Shown here piece after piece: positions 37,301-44,584 of a stretch of DNA of 64,000 nt (within the stretch, counting starts at the first letter, position 1; the number at the start of each line of letters is the position of its first letter). The position numbers and the translations under genes are program-made. Under the pieces are notes generated by a model. That model did not search any database. It was not told the origin of the DNA and worked only from the letters and a program-made list of their open reading frames with translations. This stretch comes from Streptomyces sp. NBC_00250 (lineage in GTDB: Bacteria > Actinomycetota > Actinomycetes > Streptomycetales > Streptomycetaceae): the NCBI RefSeq assembly GCF_036192275.1, contig NZ_CP108088.1, forward strand, positions 4,837,501 through 4,901,500. The letters run 5' to 3'.

Positions 37301-37948
37301 GAGGTGTACACGGTGTGGGGCGGCTACGCGTACGGCCGCGGGCTCGAAGGCCGCCCGGCTCGCGCCGAGATGGAGACGGCGTACAAGCGGATCGCGGTGG
37401 CCGCGAAGAACACCGACACCCGCGAGCACGACATCGCCGACTCCGACGACTACTTCCAGTACCACGGCGGCATGGTGGCGACCGTCCGCGCGCTCAAGGG
37501 CACGGCCCCCGAGGCGTACATCGGCGACTCCACCCGCCCCGAGACCGTCCGCACCCGGACGCTCGTCGAGGAGACCTCCCGGGTCTTCCGCGCCCGCGTG
37601 GTCAACCCGCGCTGGATCGAGGCGATGCGCCGCCACGGCTACAAGGGCGCGTTCGAGCTGGCGGCGACCGTCGACTACCTCTTCGGGTACGACGCCACGA
37701 CCGGCGTCGTCGCCGACTGGATGTACGACAAGCTCACCCAGGAGTACGTCCTCGACCCGGAGAACCAGGCCTTCCTGAAGGAGGCCAACCCCTGGGCCCT
37801 GCACGGCATCGCGGAGCGGCTCCTCGAAGCCGAGTCGCGCGGCATGTGGGAGAAGCCGGACCCGGAGACCCTGGCCGCCCTGCGCCAGGTGTTCCTGGAG
37901 ACCGAGGGCGACCTCGAAGGGGCGGCGGACTCCTCCGACGAGGACTGA
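34328..37948 (+). CDS. cobN: cobaltochelatase subunit CobN
   Basis: Large enzyme of 1206 residues, the normal length for CobN, the ATP-driven subunit that inserts cobalt into hydrogenobyrinate a,c-diamide. Visible family blocks: [111 protein letters not shown] and [18 protein letters not shown]. The start ATG follows GAGGAAGG. It is behind a cobalamin riboswitch. The ATPase partners (CobS/T or ChlI/D type) are not in this window. Confidence 0.97.
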   Translation: [1206 protein letters not shown]

Positions 37949-37952
37949 CTCC

Positions 37953-38412
37953 TCACCAGGGCGGGGCCGGTGCCAGTTCGAGGCGGCGGCCCCGGAAGCC
38001 CTCCCTGAGGCGACGGTCGTGGGTGACCACGACCAGCGTGCCCGAGTAGTGCGCGAGCGCGGCCTCGATCTCCTCCACGAGCGCCGGGGCCGGATGGTCG
38101 GTCGGCTCGTCGAGGAGGAGCAGATCGGCCGGTTCGGCGACGAGGCGCGCCAGTTCCAGTTTCCGGCGCTGTCCTGTCGACAGATACCGGACCGGGGTCG
38201 TCAGGTCCCCGGCGGAGAAGAGACCGAGGGCGAGCAGTTCGTCCGTGCGGTCCACTCCGAAGGCCTCGCCCACCGTACGGGGGTCGGTGGGTGGGGCCGT
38301 CTCCTGACCGAGCGTTCCCACCCGGGCGGGCACCTTCACCGTGCCCGCGTCCGGGGCGAGTTCACCCGCGAGCCCCTTCAACAGGGTGCTCTTCCCGGCG
38401 CCGTTCGGGCTC
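37953..38412 (-). pseudogene. 5'-truncated ABC-F/ABC ATPase domain fragment
   Basis: About 150 codons of the second half of an ABC-F-type ATPase: Walker A reduced to SPNGAGKSTLLKGLAGEL, then AGTVKVPARVGTLGQE, signature LSTGQRRKLELARLVAEPADLLLLDEPTDHPAPALVEEIEAALAHY and the H-loop VVVTHDRRLREGF. Everything before the Walker A motif is missing. In frame, the fragment runs straight into the DoxX coding region with no start codon or ribosome site of its own. It ends normally at 37953. It is most likely a remnant left by a deletion or insertion event at the DoxX stop (38411), not a functional gene. Confidence 0.75.
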
Positions 38413-38758
38413 AGGCGGAGATCGTGCGGAGCGCCAGCGCGGCTATCGCGAGCAGGGTGAGGACCACGACCGGTGCGATCTCGTAGTCCTTGGCCCGCAG
38501 GTGGGTGATCAGGGCGCCGATGAAGTAGAGGGCCACGCCGATCGCCGCCGCCCCGCCCAGCGCCGGCACGGCGAGCCCCGCGAGCAGGCCGAGCGCGCCC
38601 GCCGCCTTCAGGCTCGCCAGTCTCGGCAGCCAGGACTCCGGCACGTCCAGCTTGGTCATGCTGCCGACGATCTGCGGGTTGCGCGTGAAGGTCAGGAAGG
38701 CGGAGGCGGAGAGCGCGAAGGCGAGCAGCGCCGCGACGACGACATAACCGATGAACAT
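38411..38758 (-). CDS. DoxX-like membrane protein
   Basis: Protein of 115 residues with four hydrophobic helices: MFIGYVVVAALLAFALSASAFL, LASLKAAGALGLLAGLAVPALG, AAAIGVALYFIGALITHLRA, and VVVLTLLAIAALALRTISA. This is the DoxX/DoxD-like small membrane family, often linked to thiol or oxidative stress. The start ATG at 38758 follows TGGAG. It is divergent from a MarR gene, and the operator dyad lies in between. Its 3' end abuts the ABC fragment. Confidence 0.87.
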   Translation of the reverse strand: MFIGYVVVAALLAFALSASAFLTFTRNPQIVGSMTKLDVPESWLPRLASLKAAGALGLLAGLAVPALGGAAAIGVALYFIGALITHLRAKDYEIAPVVVLTLLAIAALALRTISA

Positions 38759-38786
38759 GGACGTACTCCAATGATCTGACAGCTTC

Positions 38787-38810
38787 AATCGTTGAACTGT
38801 ATCAACGATT
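38787..38810. promoter_or_regulatory. perfect MarR-type operator dyad
   Basis: AATCGTTGA (38787-38795) and TCAACGATT (38802-38810) form a perfect 9-bp inverted repeat around ACTGTA. The site is in the AT-rich 92 bases between the divergent DoxX and MarR starts. It is the most AT-rich stretch nearby and a plausible operator for both genes. Confidence 0.75.
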
Positions 38811-38850
38811 TCCATCGCTCCACAATAGGGTTGTTGCTACGGTGGACGGC

Positions 38851-39294
38851 ATGGCAGCTCTCCCGACCGACCGCCTCGGCTTCCTCCTCTCCTTCCGCGG
38901 CGAGCTCACCGGCGCGCGCATCCGCGCGGCCCTGGGCGTCGCCGGACTGCACCCGAGGAACGCGATGACGCTGATGCGGCTCGCCCCCGGATCCATGAGT
39001 CAGCGGGAACTGGCCGCCGCCATGGAGGTCGACCCCAGTCAACTGGTGGCGATCCTCAACGAGTTGGAGTCGGACGGGCTTGCCGAGCGGCGCCGTGACC
39101 CGGCCGACCGGCGCCGTCACATCGTGGAGATCACCGAGGCGGGCGCGGTGGCGCTCGAACGGGTCGACGCGGCGGTGAGCGCGGCGGAGCGCGAGCTCTT
39201 CGGTGACCTCACCGAAGCCGAACAGACCTTGCTGCGCGGTTTGCTGGGCCGGGTCGTGGTGGACCCCGCCGAGCATGACTGCGACGGCGGGTAG
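38851..39294 (+). CDS. MarR-family transcriptional regulator
   Basis: Winged-helix regulator of 147 residues: DRLGFLLSFRGELTGARIRAAL (dimer helix), NAMTLMRLAPGSMSQRELAAAMEVDPSQLVAILNELESDGLAERRRDPADRRRHIVEITEAG. The DxRxR wing is complete. A GTG three codons earlier (38842) is an alternative start. It probably represses itself and the divergent doxX through the dyad at 38787. It carries no Cys in the N-terminal helix, so the thiol-sensing OhrR mechanism is unlikely. Confidence 0.9.
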   Translation: MAALPTDRLGFLLSFRGELTGARIRAALGVAGLHPRNAMTLMRLAPGSMSQRELAAAMEVDPSQLVAILNELESDGLAERRRDPADRRRHIVEITEAGAVALERVDAAVSAAERELFGDLTEAEQTLLRGLLGRVVVDPAEHDCDGG

Positions 39295-39410
39295 AGACGC
39301 CGGGTAAGGACGCCGGGCAAAAGGGTGCCCGAACGGGCGCGCGACCGATGAGTTCCGGTGGGGCCGGGGGTCTACCCCCGTGAAGCGCCCACCACCGAGG
39401 AGACATCACC

Positions 39411-40286
39411 ATGGCCGAGACCGACACCCGCACCCTGGTCACCGCCGGCGCGACCCTGCGCTACGACGTTCGCCCCGGCACCGGGACCGACGAGCGCCCC
39501 CTGCTGCTGATCGGCTCCCCGATGGACGCGAGCGGCTTCACCACGCTCGCCTCCCGCTTCACCGACCGGACCGTCGTGACGTACGACCCGCGCGGGGTGG
39601 CCCGCAGCGAGCGCACCGACGGCGCGACCGAGACGCTCCCCGAGGAGCACGCCGACGATCTGGCCCGGCTGATCGAGGCACTCGGCGCCGGCCCCGTGGA
39701 CGTCTTCGCGAGCAGCGGCGGCGCCGTCAACGCCCTCGCCCTGGTGGCCCGGCGCGGCGACCTGGTGCACACCCTCGTCGCGCACGAGCCCCCGACGGCC
39801 CAGGTCGTCCCGGACCGGGAGGCGGTCCTGGGGGTCTGCGCCGACGTCCACGCGACCTATCTGCGGGAGGGCTGGGGGCCCGCGATGGCCAAGTTCCTCG
39901 CGCTGGCCGGCCGCAAGGGCGAGTTCCCGGCGAACTGGGCCGAGGAGCCCGCGCCCTCCCCGGCCGCGTTCGGCCTGCCGGCCGAGGACGACGGCTCGCG
40001 CGGCGACCCGCTGCTCGGCCAGAACATGCGCGGCTGCACCTCCTACGTCCCCGACTTCACCGCCCTGCGCGCCGCGCCGACCCGGATCGTCGTCGCCGCC
40101 GGCAAGGAGTCCGAGGGCACCTTCGCCGCCCGCGCGGCGGTCGCCGTCGCGGAGGGCGTCGGCACCCCGCTCGCCGTCTTCCCGAGCCACCACGGCGGCT
40201 TCCTGGGCGGCGAGTTCGGCCAGCAGGGCGCCCCGGAGGAGTTCGCGGAGGCGCTGCGCGCGGCCCTCGACGACAGCACCGACTGA
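39411..40286 (+). CDS. alpha/beta-fold hydrolase
   Basis: Enzyme of 291 residues: LRYDVRPGTGTDERPLLLIGSPM (oxyanion loop without the usual HG), VVTYDPRGVARSERTD, nucleophile elbow FASSGGAVNALAL (S-S-G-G; Ser107 or its neighbour) and the terminal acid/His pair in FPSHHGGF. It belongs to the common Streptomyces group of hydrolases of this type; the substrate is unknown. It is preceded by GAGGAG (39398-39403). It is downstream of the MarR gene on the same strand, 116 bases away, and is a possible second target. Confidence 0.85.
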   Translation: MAETDTRTLVTAGATLRYDVRPGTGTDERPLLLIGSPMDASGFTTLASRFTDRTVVTYDPRGVARSERTDGATETLPEEHADDLARLIEALGAGPVDVFASSGGAVNALALVARRGDLVHTLVAHEPPTAQVVPDREAVLGVCADVHATYLREGWGPAMAKFLALAGRKGEFPANWAEEPAPSPAAFGLPAEDDGSRGDPLLGQNMRGCTSYVPDFTALRAAPTRIVVAAGKESEGTFAARAAVAVAEGVGTPLAVFPSHHGGFLGGEFGQQGAPEEFAEALRAALDDSTD

Positions 40287-40296
40287 CCTCCCCCGG

Positions 40297-40440
40297 TCAA
40301 CCCTTCGACGCGGCGGCGGCCTGCACGGCCGCCGCCGCGTCGACGTTTCCGGGCTGGAGCGCGGTGGAGTCGTTGCCCGCGGCGGCGACGACCGCGCCCT
40401 TGCCGTCGGCGACGGAGACACGACGGGAAGTCGAGTTGTT
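40297..40440 (-). pseudogene. C-terminal coding remnant (about 46 codons)
   Basis: The minus strand reads SVADGKGAVVAAAGNDST then ALQPGNVDAAAAVQAAAASKG and a stop at 40297. This has a natural protein-like C-terminal composition and the local third-position GC bias, but no start codon, and a stop lies just upstream in frame. I read it as the stub of a lost gene. The same bases also form a perfect 16-bp hairpin (40306-40321 with 40327-40342, loop TGCAC), which may now act as a terminator for the hydrolase gene. Confidence 0.4.
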
Positions 40441-40465
40441 CTAGCGAAGTACGAACAACTTGTTC
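40435..40465 (+). promoter_or_regulatory. operator candidate of the GntR regulator (three half-sites)
   Basis: GTTGTTC (40435-40441), GAACAAC (40453-40459) and TTGTTC (40460-40465) form two overlapping dyads. One is GTTGTTC-N11-GAACAAC; the other is the compact GAACAA-C-TTGTTC. The site is directly upstream of the DUF1648/GntR operon in an otherwise GC-rich region, so autoregulation by the YtrA-like regulator is likely. Confidence 0.6.
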
Positions 40466-40493
40466 TATCCTGATGCAAACAAAGGGGGGTTTC

Positions 40494-41453
40494 ATGCACC
40501 GCGCCACGCTCCGAGTCCGCAACTTCGCCGCGCTCCCGTTCGACCTCACGATCGTCACCTACCTGATCCTGCTCACCGTCTGGGACGACCGGATCCCCGA
40601 CACCCTCGCCACGCATTTCGGCGGCGGCGACGGCGGCCGTGCCGACGGTTTCACCGGTCGTGTCGCGTTCGCTGGCATCAGCGTCGGCCTGCTCCTCGTG
40701 CTCCGCACCGGCTGGAGGGTCCTCGTCCGCCGTACCGCCCTGTGGGGAGCGTGGGCCACCGCCGGATTCGCCGGAACGCTGCTCGTCCTCGTCCTGCGGG
40801 ACAACCTGGACGCCGTCGACCCGGCCCGGGTCACCTCGCCGCTCACCAACCTGGCGGTCGCCGCGGCGGTCGCCGCCGTACTCGCCCTCGTGGGGTGGGG
40901 GCTGACCCTGCTCGTCCCGCCGGGCGACCTGGCCGGACTGCCCGCCGAGACCGACGGCCCCCGGCTCGCGCTCGGCGCGAGCGAGGTGGCCGGCTGGACC
41001 CGCGCCACCGCCTCCCTGCCGATGACCCTCATCGGGGTGATCGCCCTGGCCGTCCCGGTCGGCCTGGTCCGGGAGCCCTGGCCCGACGCCCTGCTCGCGC
41101 TGCCCGGTCTGGTCATCGGCGTACCGAGCCTGGCCCTCGCCAGGATCCGGGTCACCGTCGACCGGCGCGGCGTCACCGTCAGGCCCTCGCTCTTCTCCTG
41201 GCCACGCGTGCGCGTGCCGCTGGACGAGGTCGCGGGCGCGAGCGTCCGGGAGCTCGACATCCCCGCCGTGCACACCGACTTCGGCGGCTGGGGCTACCGG
41301 GTCCGGGGCGACCGGACCGGCATCATGCTGCACTCCGGCGAGGCCCTCGTCGTCCGGCGCAACAGCGGGCGGGAGTTCGTGGTCACCGTGCCCGACGCGC
41401 ACACCGCCGCCGCCCTCCTCAACACGCTCGCCGAACGGCATGGGAAGGTCTGA
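40494..41453 (+). CDS. DUF1648 membrane protein
   Basis: Protein of 319 residues; the ATG at 40494 follows AAAGGGGGG. Six hydrophobic segments lie in the first 220 residues. The first contains the DUF1648 signature LTVWDDRIPDTLATHFGGGDGGRADGF. The last about 100 residues are a soluble beta-rich domain (RIRVTVDRRGVTVRPSLFSW, GGWGYRVRGDRTGIML, PH-like). This resembles Bacillus SdpI/YtrA-operon membrane proteins, suggesting a link to cell-envelope stress or immunity. Transcribed with the GntR gene, which begins two bases after its stop. Confidence 0.82.
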   Translation: MHRATLRVRNFAALPFDLTIVTYLILLTVWDDRIPDTLATHFGGGDGGRADGFTGRVAFAGISVGLLLVLRTGWRVLVRRTALWGAWATAGFAGTLLVLVLRDNLDAVDPARVTSPLTNLAVAAAVAAVLALVGWGLTLLVPPGDLAGLPAETDGPRLALGASEVAGWTRATASLPMTLIGVIALAVPVGLVREPWPDALLALPGLVIGVPSLALARIRVTVDRRGVTVRPSLFSWPRVRVPLDEVAGASVRELDIPAVHTDFGGWGYRVRGDRTGIMLHSGEALVVRRNSGREFVVTVPDAHTAAALLNTLAERHGKV

Positions 41454-41455
41454 CC

Positions 41456-41812
41456 GTGCTCTTCCGTGTCGACCCGGCCTCCGCCGTGCCCCTCGGCGAC
41501 CAGATCGCCGCCTGCGTCCGGGGCGCCCTCGCCGACGGCTCCGCCGCACCCGGCGAGCGCCTCCCGGCCGCCCGGGAAGTCGCCGACTCCCTCGGCGTCA
41601 ACGTCCACACCGTCCTCCGCGGCTACCAGCGGCTCCGCGAGGAGGGCCTGATCGAACTCCGCCGGGGCCGCGGCGCCGTCATCGTCCCCGGCGCCACCGC
41701 CCCCGACCGGGCCCGCCTGGTCTCCCGGCTCCGCGAGGCGGCGGCGGACGCCCGCGAGCTGGGCCTGACCGACGAGGAGTTCGTGGAACTGGCGCGTACG
41801 AGCCTGGGATGA
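41456..41812 (+). CDS. GntR-family regulator (YtrA-like)
   Basis: Short regulator of 118 residues: FRVDPASAVPLGDQIAACVRGALADG (the VPLYEQI-like start of the family), then the winged helix GERLPAAREVADSLGVNVHTVLRGYQRLREEGLIELRRGRGAVIV, and a brief C-terminal helix. The small size without a ligand domain is typical of the YtrA subfamily, which controls adjacent membrane or ABC genes. It lies two bases after the DUF1648 gene. Confidence 0.9.
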   Translation: MLFRVDPASAVPLGDQIAACVRGALADGSAAPGERLPAAREVADSLGVNVHTVLRGYQRLREEGLIELRRGRGAVIVPGATAPDRARLVSRLREAAADARELGLTDEEFVELARTSLG

Positions 41813-41828
41813 GTCAGGCGGCTCAGGC

Positions 41829-41900
41829 AGGCAGGTCAGCCGGCTCAGGCAGCCCCGGCGACTCAGGCAGGTCAGCCGGCTCAGGCAGGTCAGGCGACTC
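41829..41900. repeat. 36-bp tandem repeat after the GntR gene
   Basis: The 24-mer beginning AGGCAGGTCAGCCGGCTCAG is found at 41829-41852 and exactly again at 41865-41888, separated by 12 bases that are themselves followed by a near-copy (CCCCGGCGACTC and GTCAGGCGACTC). Two full units of 36 bases; the remainder to 41960 is degenerate. No gene is seen in 41813-41960. Confidence 0.75.
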
Positions 41901-41960
41901 GCGCGGCTCGGGACTCCGGCGAACGGGTGCATCAGGTGGCCGGGTGAGCAGGCGAACGGA

Positions 41961-42920
41961 TCAGCCCAGCTCGCGTACCGGCGCACCCGCCAGAAAGGCC
42001 TCGACGTCCTCGACCGCCTGCCCGAAGTACCGCCCGTAGTTCCCCTCCGTCACGTACCCGAGGTGCGGGAGCGCGAGGACGTTCGGCAGGGACCGCAGGG
42101 GGTCGTCCACGGGCAGTGGCTCCGTCTCGAAGACATCGAGGCCCGCCCCCGCGATCCACCCCTCGCGCAGCGCCCGCAGCAGCGCCCCGCCGTCGACGAG
42201 TCCCGCCCGTGAGGTGTTGACGAGGTACGCGTGCGGGCGCATCGCCCTCAGCTCGGGTTCCCCGATCAGGCCGCGGGTGCGGTCCGAGAGGACCATGTGG
42301 AGCGAGACGAAGTCGCTGTCGGAGAGCATCTCCCGCTTGTCCTTCGCGAGCCGTACGCCGTGCTCGGCCGCCCGCTCCTCCGTCAGGTTCGGGCTCCACG
42401 CATGGACGTCCATCCCGAAGGCGAGACCGATCCGGGCCACCCGGGCGCCGATCTTGCCGAGGCCGACGAGCCCCAGGGTGCGGCCGGCCAGGTCGGCACC
42501 GACGGTGGACTGCCAGGGCCCGCCCTCGCGCAGGGCCCGGGCCTCGGCCGGTACGTGCCGGGCGAGGCCGAGGAGGAGCGCCCAGGTGAGTTCGGTGGGC
42601 GGCTCGGAGCTGCTGGCGGTCCCGCAGACGGTCACACCGCGCGCGCGTGCCGCGGCGACATCGATGGAGGCGTTGCGCAGCCCGGAGGTGATGAGCAGCC
42701 GGAGCCGGGGGAGCCGGGCGAGCAGCTCGGCGTCGACCGGGGTCCGTTCCCGCATGACGACGAGGATCTCGCAGTCCTCGACGGCGGCCACGAGCGCGTC
42801 CCGGTCGGTGAGGTGCTCGCGCAGGATCCGGACGTCGACGCGGTCGGCGAGCGGGCTCCAGTCGGCGGAGGTCAGGGCGACGCCCTGGTAGTCGTCGAGT
42901 ACGGCGCAGCGCAGCTTCAT
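41961..42920 (-). CDS. D-isomer-specific 2-hydroxyacid dehydrogenase
   Basis: NAD-dependent dehydrogenase of 319 residues. Substrate-domain start CAVLDDYQGVALTSADWSPL; Rossmann motif LAGRTLGLVGLGKIGARVARIGLAFGM; MRPHAYLVNTSRAGLVDGGALLRALREGWIAGAGLDVFETEP with catalytic Arg (TSR) and Glu; and the catalytic His in LPHLGYVTEGNYGRYF. It reduces a 2-oxoacid or oxidises a D-2-hydroxyacid; this subgroup is often of unknown substrate. Single gene. Confidence 0.93.
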   Translation of the reverse strand: MKLRCAVLDDYQGVALTSADWSPLADRVDVRILREHLTDRDALVAAVEDCEILVVMRERTPVDAELLARLPRLRLLITSGLRNASIDVAAARARGVTVCGTASSSEPPTELTWALLLGLARHVPAEARALREGGPWQSTVGADLAGRTLGLVGLGKIGARVARIGLAFGMDVHAWSPNLTEERAAEHGVRLAKDKREMLSDSDFVSLHMVLSDRTRGLIGEPELRAMRPHAYLVNTSRAGLVDGGALLRALREGWIAGAGLDVFETEPLPVDDPLRSLPNVLALPHLGYVTEGNYGRYFGQAVEDVEAFLAGAPVRELG

Positions 42921-43153
42921 GACGGCATGATCGCGTACGCCCGATGCCTTGCCCAGAGCGACGGTGCCGGGGGGAGCCTCCCCGGCGGTGTCGGTGAGGG
43001 CTCCCCCCCCCCGACGACCTGCCGGTGGGGGGATACCCCCACCGGCCTCGGGCCGCTGCCCGGAGTCGCCTTCCGCCTGCTCGCTCCATGGTCCGGTGGA
43101 TCTCGGCCGAGCAGGCTGAGCACGTACGGATGTCCCAGCCGAAGGAACTCTCT

Positions 43154-44119
43154 GTGTTCAGCAACAAGCCGGTGCGCCGTCGTGCGGCGCGCACCGCTGC
43201 CGTCGGTGTCCTCGCCGCCGCCACCTGCGTCACCCTGATGACCGGCAGTGCTTCGGCGATCGTCAACGGTCATGATTCCAGCGAGAGTTACCCCTTCATG
43301 GTGACGATCCCGGAGTCGGCCCCGAAGTACGGCCTCAACGACGGCAACTGCGGCGGGTCGCTGATCGACCGGCAGTGGGTGCTGACGGCGGCCCACTGTC
43401 TGAAGGGCGACGGCCTCGTCGTGGAGGGCGTCGTCAGGGTCGGCAGCGACCGGCGGAAGTCCGGCGGCACCGTGCGGAAGTTCGACCGGACCTTCATCCA
43501 CCCCGGCTATGTGAACGGCGAGAACAAGGCCGCCAACAAGGACGACATCGCGCTGATCCGGCTGGACCGCCCGGTCGACCGGGAGCCCGTCCCCCTCGCA
43601 CGGCAGGTGGGCCGGCCGGGCACCCCGACTCGTCTCCTGGGCTTCGGGACCACAGTCGACGGCGCGTTCGCCTTCGCGCCCCGGCTGCAGGAGCTGGACA
43701 CCCGCAGGGGCGCCGAGTCCGAGTGCGCGCCCGGCTACGCGGACCGGACCCGGCTGTGCACGATCAGCACGGTGCCCAAGGCCATGGCCTGCGTCGGGGA
43801 CTCCGGCGGACCGCAACTGCAGAAGGGCAGGGACGGTCGGTGGGAGCTCATCGGAGTGACCTCGGGCCCCGGCGCCCGGAACGTGCCCTGCTCGGGGGGA
43901 CCGGGCCTCTACACCAGCGCACCCGCCTACGCGGACTGGATCGGCAGGACCATGAAGGACAACGGCGGCCCGGCGCCCGCGGGAGAGGGCGCCGGCCTCG
44001 CCGAGACCGGTACGGGCGATGACACTCCGGCGCTCGCCGGCGTGGCCGCCGCACTGATCCTCGCCGGCGGAGCCACCACCCTCGGCCTGCGCCGGAGGAA
44101 GGCCCGCCGCTCCGCCTGA
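43154..44119 (+). CDS. sortase-anchored chymotrypsin-fold serine protease
   Basis: Protein of 321 residues from the GTG at 43154, which follows GAAGGA by seven bases; an ATG at 43130 is the alternative. Signal peptide: [28 protein letters not shown]. The mature chain would begin [10 protein letters not shown], the activated S1-protease N-terminus. Catalytic triad: LTAAHC (His), DDIALIRL (Asp), CVGDSGGP (Ser). The residue at the trypsin-189 position is Met ([11 protein letters not shown]), so cleavage after Lys/Arg is not expected. The C-terminus has an LAETG sorting signal, a hydrophobic helix and RRRKARR: a cell-wall anchor of the sortase class used for Streptomyces chaplins. Confidence 0.88.
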   Translation: MFSNKPVRRRAARTAAVGVLAAATCVTLMTGSASAIVNGHDSSESYPFMVTIPESAPKYGLNDGNCGGSLIDRQWVLTAAHCLKGDGLVVEGVVRVGSDRRKSGGTVRKFDRTFIHPGYVNGENKAANKDDIALIRLDRPVDREPVPLARQVGRPGTPTRLLGFGTTVDGAFAFAPRLQELDTRRGAESECAPGYADRTRLCTISTVPKAMACVGDSGGPQLQKGRDGRWELIGVTSGPGARNVPCSGGPGLYTSAPAYADWIGRTMKDNGGPAPAGEGAGLAETGTGDDTPALAGVAAALILAGGATTLGLRRRKARRSA

Positions 44120-44146
44120 CGCGTACAGCCGCCCGGCCCCCGCGCC

Positions 44147-44584
44147 CTACCGCCGGACGGTGTCGTCGGTCTTGAGGTCGTTCAGGGCGTCGTCGAAGTC
44201 GTCGACCTGGTCCGGGCAGTAGACCTGGAGGACGATGCGCTCGACCTCGACGGCCTTGGTGTCGGTGATGACGGGGCGCATCCCGGGGCCGGCGGCGCCG
44301 TTCGCCTGCTGGATCTTCCACAGCGCCGTCTTCAGGGCGCTGCCCGGATCCTCGCAGACCGGGCCGCCGTCGGTGCCGAGCAGCCGCTCGATGGTGTCGG
44401 TCTCGGGGGAGGGGTATCCGGCGTCCACCAGCGCGTCCTGGAGCTGGTTGGCCTTGGCCGCGGTCTCGTTGTTCGTCTTCACGCTCTCGTACCGGATGAG
44501 GCCGGTGATGACGAGGCCGACGAGGATCACGATCGCGCCCACGTAGACCCATTTGTGCTCGGAGGCGAAGCGGGTGGGACTCAT
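44147..44584 (-). CDS. small membrane-anchored protein coupled to the permease
   Basis: Protein of 145 residues with one N-terminal transmembrane helix (KWVYVGAIVILVGLVITGLI) and an extracytoplasmic-looking domain with two Cys (GGPVCEDPG and VYCPDQVDDF) that could form a disulfide. No domain recognised. Its ATG overlaps the stop of the amino-acid permease by four bases (ATGA), so it is probably an accessory protein of that transporter. Convergent with the protease gene. Confidence 0.75.
   Translation of the reverse strand: MSPTRFASEHKWVYVGAIVILVGLVITGLIRYESVKTNNETAAKANQLQDALVDAGYPSPETDTIERLLGTDGGPVCEDPGSALKTALWKIQQANGAAGPGMRPVITDTKAVEVERIVLQVYCPDQVDDFDDALNDLKTDDTVRR

Noticed and set aside
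41829..41900. Possible CRISPR-like array because of 24-base repeats with 12-base spacers
   Set aside because: Only two copies, spacers too short and nearly identical, no cas genes.
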